Assembly (NCBI GenBank): GCA_025677825.1 | Contig: JAIXMO010000022.1 | Coordinates: forward strand, 62,001-126,000 | From: Helicostylum pulchrum | Lineage: Eukaryota; Mucoromycota; Mucoromycetes; Mucorales; Mucoraceae | Length of the DNA stretch: 64,000 nucleotides | Direction: 5' to 3' | Shown here: one piece after another, positions 56,790 through 64,000 of the stretch | Position numbering within the stretch: the stretch's first letter is position 1 | Layout of the letters: the number at the start of each line of letters is the position of its first letter | Notes under the pieces: generated by a model | Databases searched by the model: none | Told to the model about the DNA's origin: nothing | The model's input: only the letters and a program-made list of their open reading frames with translations | Program-made: the position numbers and the translations under genes

Positions 56790-57618
56790 TTTTATAATAA
56801 TAAATAAAATCATTTTTTTTTATTTTATTTACAGTAATAATAAAATCTTTTTTGTTCGAGTAACATTAAATTTTTTTTTAATAGTTATAATCGTATTTAG
56901 GAAATATACCTTGAGTTTTTTTTTCTTGATGTTCTATTGTCACTTTCAAAAATAATAATATTGCCTTTTAAGCCAGTATTTTTTTTAAAAACAGTGAAAA
57001 TCGCCTACCCAATTCGACAGTTTGGTATATATATGTTATTTTTTTTTAAAAAAAAGAGTCTTTTTGTTCTCTTCGCTTTTAGAGACTCCAAAATAGATTT
57101 TTTTTTTATTTGATTATAATACGATTTAATAGTAACCCCAAATAATCTTGTAATAATTTTATATATAAATAAATAAAAAAAATATATATAAAGTAACTAT
57201 TCTATGTGCGCGCGCGCAAGTTGCCGACTATACTGGTTATAAACAACACGGGTATTATACTGATTTTCGAAACCAATTGAGCATCCCTTAAGTACTACAA
57301 TTGCAGAAGAAAAAACCTAATGATATACTTTTTTTTTGGTGTGTAAACAGTGATAAGTGTATAAATATTACTCCTCGTTTTTTTACCCATTCGCAATTGC
57401 TGAAACGAACAAAATGCGATAATAAATTACAATTATATTTGGTGCAACGCATGATTTAAAATACAGAATATTTTTCTAAATTTGAGATCTTTACTGCATT
57501 TGGCATAGATCAGATAAAAAAAAGTTAATTTGCAGTTTTTTTTTTTTGTTGCACATTAAAAATGCTAAGTTGGGGGTTTTTTATTGTTAGAAAATAGAAA
57601 TATTTATTCGTTTATAGT
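56790..57618. other. Intergenic region with CG/TA-alternating tracts
   Basis: Convergent region between the LysM gene and the NAPE-PLD-like gene. It contains TA-rich repeats (57170-57190) and TGCGCGCGCGCA at 57207-57218, an alternating purine-pyrimidine stretch that could adopt Z-DNA. No gene is visible. Confidence 0.45.
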
Positions 57619-59334
57619 TTAATCTAAAACTACAGTTTGGCCAAACGCAGTAGTAGTAAATTTAGTTTGGTTACCACTACTACTACAACTGATTGAATTC
57701 AATTCATCTTCTGTTGAGCATTCTTCTGTATAGGATTTCCACGCTTGTTCTAATACTTGTCGTGGAGCTAAATAATGTTCATCTGACATCATAAAGGTAC
57801 CCCAGTGAATGCCCACCGATAAACGTGGGCTCCCCAAATCATAGTGCGCTTTAATAGCGTCTTGTGGCCCCATATGAAGATGTTGCATCAAATGAGTTGG
57901 CATAAAACTTCCAATGGGTATAGCTGCTAATGTAATAGGTGCATAGCGTTCACCAATTGCTTTAAATAGGTCCGGGCTATATCCTGTGTCACCACTAACA
58001 AAAAAGAAAAATAGCATAAGCAAAAAACCCTTTTTTTTTCTTTTTTTTTTCTCTAGCACAAACCAAAAAAAGATCTTTTCTGTATTGGATTTGATAATAT
58101 AACTACACCATAAAGTATTATTTTTTTCAAACGGAGTTCTTGAACCACTCCAATGCTAAATTTACGTAAAAATGTTAATTCTTTTTCTTTTTCGTTTGCA
58201 TCAATGTTTATTTTACCATGGCAGGTACACATGCAATCACTATATCAGGTCTATTTTCATGAGTGACTTCTTGCCACCAGTCTAATTCTATAACGTTATC
58301 TACACCTCTTTTTAAAAACCAGTTCTTCAATCCAAGTGGAATATACCAAACAACCGAATTTCCTAATTTATATACAGCAGATTCATCTAAAAAATATGAT
58401 TTTAGTATATATACATACTGTATGTCTATATCTCTCTTTCTTTTTTGTTGTACCTAAATGATCAAAGTGGTCATGCGAAACGACAACAATATCGACAGTA
58501 TCAATAAAATCTTCCAATTGACATGGTATAGGTCTTAACCTCTTTGGACCAAGGTAATCGTTAATCGAGCATTTACTAAAAACCGGATCTGACAAAATAG
58601 TCAATCCGTTCATTGTCATAAGACAAGTAGATTGACTGTAGTACAGAAGAAAAAAAAGATAAATTACGCCACAATCAAACAAAATTTTTTTTTTTTTGTT
58701 CCTTACCCGAACCAAGTAAATGTTACTGCACTACAAGTTTTAATTTCATTTAAATCCGGTTTCATCACAGGTAAAGTTTTATCCAGTTCCTATAACGTAT
58801 TAAATAAGTATATATACAAACAAATAAATGACCACAAAAAAATCTGATAAGATATACAGTACTTTTTCACAGGGGATACCATTTCCTTTCCATCTACCCA
58901 TCCAAAACAACACCGTCTTATAAAATGGTATTTCTGTCCATTCTTCAAACGGGTTGACAAATCTTTTTTCAATCTATTGTAATAATTTTAGTCTTTTTTT
59001 TTTTTCTTTTTTTTTGGCTTGTAAAACGGTTTACTTTTAAACTAGCATATTTTTCTTCTGGCTTGGTCAATAGTTTACGTTTGGACATTCCTTTTCTTCT
59101 GCTTTTTTCAACGGCATGAGCAGCGTTAGTTGAGGTATGAATAAAACAATAAACAAACGAAGTAGCTGCCACAGCTGATATCAAAACAGTAGTTAAACTT
59201 GGTTGCTGTTTAAAGAACACAAGAACACTTTGAGTATCCACCCTTTTTAATAGCTGTGGCATGATATAACAGAATAGCGAAAGAGAAGAACCTGCAAATA
59301 TCTTTTTTTTGGTGCCTGAGATTTTTTGTATCAT
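57619..59334 (-). CDS. NAPE-PLD-like metallo-beta-lactamase-fold hydrolase
   Basis: Seven exons (59334-59035, 58973-58863, 58789-58707, 58635-58454, 58386-58217, 58155-58064, 57994-57619) give 437 residues. NAPE-PLD hydrolyses N-acyl-phosphatidylethanolamine to N-acylethanolamines; the yeast relative Fmp30 is mitochondrial. A hydrophobic N-terminal anchor (TTVLISAVAATSFVYCFI, residues about 48-65) precedes KRFVNPFEEW and GNGIPCEK, then TFTWFGQSTCLM, the metal-binding SHDHFDHL, CVPAMHWSGSRTPF, FFCGDTGYSP and GIHWGTF. The exon junctions restore family blocks that are broken in the unspliced frame. The sixth intron (58063-57995) uses a GTTTGT donor. The Phe/Cys junction FFC-GDTGY fits the family. 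Confidence 0.87.
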
Positions 59335-59551
59335 TTTTTTTTTTGCTGAGCTGTGACGTTTTTTAATTATAACAAAGTAAAAAAAGAGGGAAAAAAAAAG
59401 TAACTTTTTGTTATCTCTGTTATATATATACGAAGCCCACCCCCGTTTCTTGTTTGTTTTTATTTATTTTTTGAAACTAGTAAATCCTAGTTTCAAATAA
59501 GGTATATATAAGGGGTTAAAAAAAAGCAGGGACTTGATTGAAACACGATTT

Positions 59552-61366
59552 CTACAAGTATCGTTTTAATTGTGTTGGTAATGGTGTCACTTGTGCAATG
59601 GATTTTGTTGCCAGCATTTTAACAAATGGTTCAAACAAGTGCTGATGTTCCTATTAAGAGAAATGCATGTGATTAATAGTCATTGTATACTTACTATTTC
59701 GTATATACACTTACATTATTAATAAACGTAATAGACCATCCCATCTTATTGTCTTTTAATACTGCTCGCCCAATACGATGCACATAATCATCCAAAGTTG
59801 TTGTCATATCATAATTAATCACCAATTTCACAGTCGGTAAATCTATACCTCTTGCTAATATATCTGTAGACACTATAATATCCCAAGCTGGCTCACTTTG
59901 ATTAATGCCTTTAATGATCAATGACCTCTCCTCTTGAGATTTATCACCGTGCATTGCCACCACTCTTAGATTGGTTCGTTTCTTCTTTATAGCTCTTGTC
60001 AAAAACTCTGATCCTAGTCTACTGCCGACAAATATCAAAATAGGCACAACAAAGTACTTGGGATTATCCAATATCGAAAACAGTTTCTTTGCTTTACTCT
60101 TATTTTCAACCCAAAGAACAGTTTGCCGTACCAAATTCGTTGTTTCCGGTAAAATATCAGCTTGTTGACTTACTTTTAATTCAACAGGTTGTTTTAATCG
60201 TTTGACTAGTCCATCCATCGCTTTATCTTGAAATGTTGCTGAAAAATAAAACGTTTGTCGTATCGTCGATTCTGGAAATTTACCCAATATCTGTTTTACT
60301 TGTGTTCCAAATCCTAAACTAAACATCGCATCCACTTCGTCTAATACTAACATCCGAATATTCCACACCCTTAGTAATTTCGGATGGTGTGTAACTACGT
60401 CCAATAATCGTCCCGGTGTCCCAATAATAATTTGTGATCCCTTTTTTAATCGAAACAATTGATTTGGTAACGGTTCGCCGCCTATCAGTAAACACGTACG
60501 TATATTTCTTAACCCACTCGCTAGTCTTTTACACACTGTCTCGATTTGATTACAAATTTCTCGCGTAGGCGCCATAATCAACGCATAAGGTCCGCTTCGT
60601 CTCTTATAATCATCTTGTGTTGACAACGACATACAATGAACTAAAATAGGGATCAAAAAAGCCGCCGTCTTACCAGAATGTGTTGGGGCAATCGCCATGA
60701 TATCTCGTCCTGCTAATCCAACCGTTACCGCTTGACGTTGTATACCAGTTGCCATACTCCAACCCAACGACTCGATATTCTTTAATAAAGTATCTCCCAG
60801 TATAGAACTTAATTGATCAAACGTACTAAATGGTTTAGGTACGTGACTACCCTTCACTTCAACCTCATGAGCTTGCAACATTTGACTTACTAATTGCTTG
60901 GACTGAGTTGCGATCGACAGAGGCTCTTGATAATTAGTTAGTTTGGCATGTATATTGGAGGCTACGTAATCTTGAACGTGTCCAATGATCTCTACTGGTT
61001 GCTTCTTCTTTTTTAAGCGTCGATGACTATTTAGATCTGTATTGATCTCTTTACATTGTAAACTGTTTTTTTTAAAAAAAAAAGAGTGCGTAAATCAAAT
61101 AGTTGGTAGAGAAGAGAGGGTCTTTTTCTTCTAATTTACCTGCATACGTCTTGGTTGGTTTCGTCGTTAATATACTCGCCATACTTGCCACATACAACGC
61201 AAATGGGTTCTTCGGATAAAGCAAGTCGTTGATCAGAAGAAAACTGTTTTATGTCTGGTTCAATCTCGGGTGCTGGGTTATCATGAAAAACAAGAGGCTT
61301 TTTTGGGTTAGGTTCTTGTATAGGATCTGTAGGATCAACATCATACTTTCGCTTTATAGAAGTCAT
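59552..61366 (-). CDS. DEAD-box helicase with HIT zinc finger, DDX59-like
   Basis: Exons 61366-61140, 61062-59715 and 59650-59552 give 557 residues. An N-terminal HIT zinc finger ([14 protein letters not shown] ... SLQC, split by intron 1) followed by two RecA-like domains is the DDX59 arrangement; animal DDX59 is an RNA helicase of developmental and snRNP interest. Motifs: Q-motif TGIQRQAV, motif I APTHSGKT, Ia PTRE, Ib TPGR, II DEVD, III SAT, V ARGID, VI HRIGRAV. Two positions depart from the DEAD consensus: the Gly of GSGKT is His, and the motif VI sequence lacks the final G-R ([12 protein letters not shown]). DEVD is an accepted variant. The frame is intact. Confidence 0.87.
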
Positions 61367-61957
61367 AAAAAAGAAACTGATAAAAAAATAATTACTTTAA
61401 GCGCGGGACTATAGGGGGGGGGGGGGGCAAATATGTGTTACTTGCTTTTTACGGGGGAAACCAAATTAAGGTAAAAAGTTTGCATAATAGAGAAATGGTA
61501 AATACAAAAATGAGGACGAAATTTTTAAATTTAATAAAAATTTCATTTCATACTATATTTCCTCTCTTAAGCATCAGAGCTCTTGATAGACCTTGAGATA
61601 TTACGTTCAGATATATCAAAGATATTGGCCATGTCAACATGTATTCTGGAAGTTAAAAAGCAAACCATAAGCATAGCTAGTAAGCTAATTCTCTTGGTAA
61701 ACTAAGACGGTTTACAAGTCAATACTGATTATATCAAGACAACACGTACTGTAAGTTCAATTCATGCTTATATTATAGAAAGTATAAAGGAACCTCAATT
61801 TTCCTTTTCTTAAATAAACAATTGTTTATTTTGCAGTTTTTCTATATAAAAATCCTCAAAAAAAAAAAAAAGACGTGACTTTTCTTTAATTGGTACAACA
61901 ACAAAAAAACCTGGAACGCGCTTTTTTTCCATCTTTTCCAATCTTCATTAGAATAAT
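61367..61957. other. Intergenic region left of the Fanzor element
   Basis: AT-rich sequence with a run of 14 G residues at 61414-61427. It must contain the promoter and perhaps the left boundary of the Fanzor element, but I can see no terminal inverted repeat with confidence because the right end lies outside the window. No gene is visible. Confidence 0.45.
61414..61427. repeat. G14 homopolymer
   Basis: Fourteen consecutive G residues, the second such tract of the window, 48 bp upstream of the DDX59-like start on the opposite side. Confidence 0.85.
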
Positions 61958-64000
61958 ATGTCGAGTAAACTGGTAAGTTACTAAGCCTAGCACAAACATA
62001 TACCCTTTTTTTCACGTATATTAATTTATAGACAAACACGACAAACCAAAGTAATAAAAGAATTATTACTATTAAGTCTTCCGTAATTGGTGTTGGTTGG
62101 AAGTCCCAATACGTACCCGTTTTGAAAAAATTAATATCGGATGTACATTATCTGGTTATCCATACATATCGTTTTAATAGATATGTATTCATTCAGGAAC
62201 TTGAATGTGATAATACATTTGATATGGAAGAATATGTTGTCCAAGGGTTTTTTAGAGAAGTATTTTTGTCTTTAGTGGAAAAAAGGAGTCAAGGTGGCGG
62301 TAAGCTGTCGACCAAAACAACAGCTTACAAATCATTAATTCAAAAATATAAAGAATCATATACGAAGCATTCCTCTCTCAAACCAAAAAAACTAAGTAAT
62401 GCATATCAAATAGCGGCTTATGAAGCTACAAAACTTCAAACGGCGTATATCAATTCTTTAAGTTTACAATTTGGCAATAAGCTTAGAATGGTTATTAACA
62501 AAGTAGTAAAATTTAAAGAACGCGTAGCACACCTTACCAATGAGTTAAAAAAGAAAAGCTGTGCAGATAAAGAAATCAAACTTTCCGTTAAAAGTGACAT
62601 TATTGACCCTATTACTCAACTGAAACTTGCAATTTCATTAAAAGATATAAACCAGATTCCGAAGGATTTTTTAGATGAAAAAGCTATCAAGCATATTGGC
62701 AACTTTCTCTCGTCTTACTCAAAGAGTTACAAATTTCAAAAGAATTCGATTTACTATGATGCAGTAGCAAACCCTGGAAAACACTTGAAAGCTTATTTTA
62801 AACTAGCAGAAATTTGTGAATCTTACCAGTTTAAATCGTTTCGATGTTTCCCTTTAAGGCATACATTTATGCCATCTTATATGACTCTTGATACTATGAT
62901 ACTAAACAACCAAATATGAAAAGACTCCAAAAGAAGCAAATTCGACAAATCACTTGTATGGGGAAAAGTTGTTGATTTGTCTAGCGAAGCTATCAAGGAT
63001 CAAGGGCCGGAAAAATCAATAAAGTTTAGAGGAACTATCATGACAGATGGAATAGGAATATCTATAGTGAAGCAAAACTTTGGCACTACAAAAGGTCAAA
63101 GTAGTCCTAAAATTAAAGTAGTAGAAGAAGATTTCGAGTACACGGAAAATATTCCCAATGAAGAACTAATTACCACAGAAGGAAAAGTCGTGCTCGTTGA
63201 TCCTGGTCGTCGAGACCTGTTATATTGTATGCATGAAGATAGTACAGCTAAGGAGAAAAAAGTGTACCGCTGTACGCAAAACCAAAAGATTAAAGAACTT
63301 AAATCAACCAAATTTAGAAAGCTTTGTCAACGATTTAAGCCAGCAAGTATTCAAGAGTGCGAAAACAAATTAAGTTAATACTCTTCGTCAACTGTTAACG
63401 CTGATACTTATGTCAAATATTTAAAAGTTAGGGCCCAAGTTCCTCCTATGCTGGAAGAGTATTAAGGCAATGAAGATGTTGAAAAAAGTAAGAGGCAAGT
63501 TAACTGAATTACTTTCAGAAAGATGAAACTTTCTGCTTATATCAATCAGATACAAGCAAACAAACAACTGTCAAAAAATCTTAGGAAAAAGTTCGGAAAT
63601 GATTGTATCCTTATTTTAGGAAATTGGTCTGCCGGTCATACGAAGTTTCAAGAACCAATTCGTGGTAAAGGAATGAGAAAAACGTTAAGTAATGAAGGGT
63701 TTCAAGTTTATCTACTTAACGAACACAAAACCTCGAGTATATGCCCATCTTGCGATCAACGATTTGAAACGTTTAAAGACTGCATTAATCCAAGACCGTA
63801 TCAACGTTCAAAGAACCCTACTGTGAAGTGTCATGGGCTGTTAAAGTAAAACTATATATTCTTATTGTATGAATCAGAAAGCTTATATATATAGCCTGCG
63901 TTAATGTTTTAGATGCAAAAATCAACAATGTTTAGTAGACTCCAAGGCACTTACAGAAGAAGACATAAGGTTTAGATTATGGAATAGAGACTTGGCTGCC
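61958..64000 (+). pseudogene. Decayed Fanzor (eukaryotic TnpB) gene, truncated by window end
   Basis: One frame with two introns: 61958-61972 (MSSKL), 62032-63845, then 63913 to the window edge. Fanzor proteins are TnpB-related RNA-guided DNA endonucleases of eukaryotic transposons; active ones are known from fungi including Mucorales. Seen here: a long helical N-terminal half with FNRYVFIQELECDNTF, TDGIGISIV and the RuvC-I-like VVLVDPGRRDL (Asp near 63198), NWSAGHTKFQEPIRGKGM, a zinc-binding CPSC, and RCKNQQC-like CKNQQC read after the second intron, then LWNRDLAA (RuvC-III). Nonsense codons interrupt the same frame at 62917 (TGA), 63376 (TAA), 63463 (TAA) and 63505 (TGA), so this copy is very unlikely to make full-length protein. 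The guide RNA region would lie downstream, outside the window. Confidence 0.85.

Noticed and set aside
57994..58064. Read-through frame WFVLEKKKRKKKG in the NAPE-PLD-like gene
   Set aside because: Splicing at GTTTGT/GTTAG gives the conserved FFCGDTGY block instead. The read-through text is homopolymer-driven.
1..64000. tRNA, rRNA or snRNA genes
   Set aside because: By eye no A-box/B-box pair with cloverleaf potential or rRNA block was found. A covariance-model scan was not possible and could still reveal one.

Overview
This window is nuclear DNA of a filamentous fungus, most probably a member of Mucoromycota (Mucorales: the Rhizopus, Mucor or Parasitella kind). The reasons are the AT-rich intergenic DNA full of A/T homopolymers, many short spliceosomal introns (about 50-150 nt, GTAAGT-like donors, AG acceptors), single-copy fungal housekeeping proteins, and gene families typical of early-diverging fungi: a CFAP20/BUG22 protein, an STK32/YANK kinase, a DD-ribose PRPP synthetase with an insert, and a Fanzor (eukaryotic TnpB) element. 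I see no prokaryotic features and no CRISPR array, rRNA or convincing tRNA gene. The exon models were built by hand from splice sites and reading phase. All multi-exon models close in frame except where stated.

Layout, left to right. 1-1.9 kb: gene-free, with a near-perfect hairpin repeat and a GC-rich island. 2.0-8.6 kb: fatty-acid elongase (ELO), a membrane-anchored PC-esterase-like protein lacking its catalytic Ser and His, a lysophosphatidate acyltransferase, and the Arp2/3 subunit ARPC2. 9.0-16.5 kb: STK32-type kinase, NME6-type nucleoside diphosphate kinase, CFAP20/BUG22, ribosome-assembly factor BRX1 and an ecto-apyrase. 16.6-19.7 kb: an unrecognised, probably frameshifted gene and gene-poor DNA with a coding remnant. 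19.7-36.8 kb: SLC35F-type transporter, gamma-tubulin complex component 2, RRP12, APC5, the telomerase/scaRNA WD40 protein WRAP53/TCAB1, PRPP synthetase and a peroxisomal SCP2 protein. 37.5-47.4 kb: an unrecognised disordered protein, eIF3e, an SLC45/SUT sugar transporter, a RhoGAP and an MCFD2-like EF-hand protein. 47.7-61.4 kb: a cryptic small gene, the wybutosine enzyme TYW1 with a cysteine-pair repeat insert, TMEM164-like protein, an STN1-like OB-fold protein with a GC-AG intron, a secreted LysM-3D protein, an NAPE-PLD-like metallo-hydrolase and a DDX59-like helicase. 61.9 kb to the end: a decayed Fanzor gene cut by the window edge.

The genes are not an operon or cluster. They are independent eukaryotic units, several in divergent pairs (LPAAT/ARPC2, GCP2/RRP12, APC5/WRAP53) or tightly convergent pairs (NME6/CFAP20, RRP12/APC5, WRAP53/PRPP synthetase). 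Themes that recur are ribosome assembly and translation (RRP12, BRX1, eIF3e), cytoskeleton and cell cycle (ARPC2, GCP2, APC5, RhoGAP), lipid metabolism (ELO, LPAAT, NAPE-PLD-like, SCP2, TMEM164-like), and telomere biology (WRAP53, STN1-like).

The most notable finding is the Fanzor copy. Its reading frame is recognisable over about 2 kb, with RuvC motifs, a split zinc finger and two introns, but it is interrupted by four in-frame nonsense codons.
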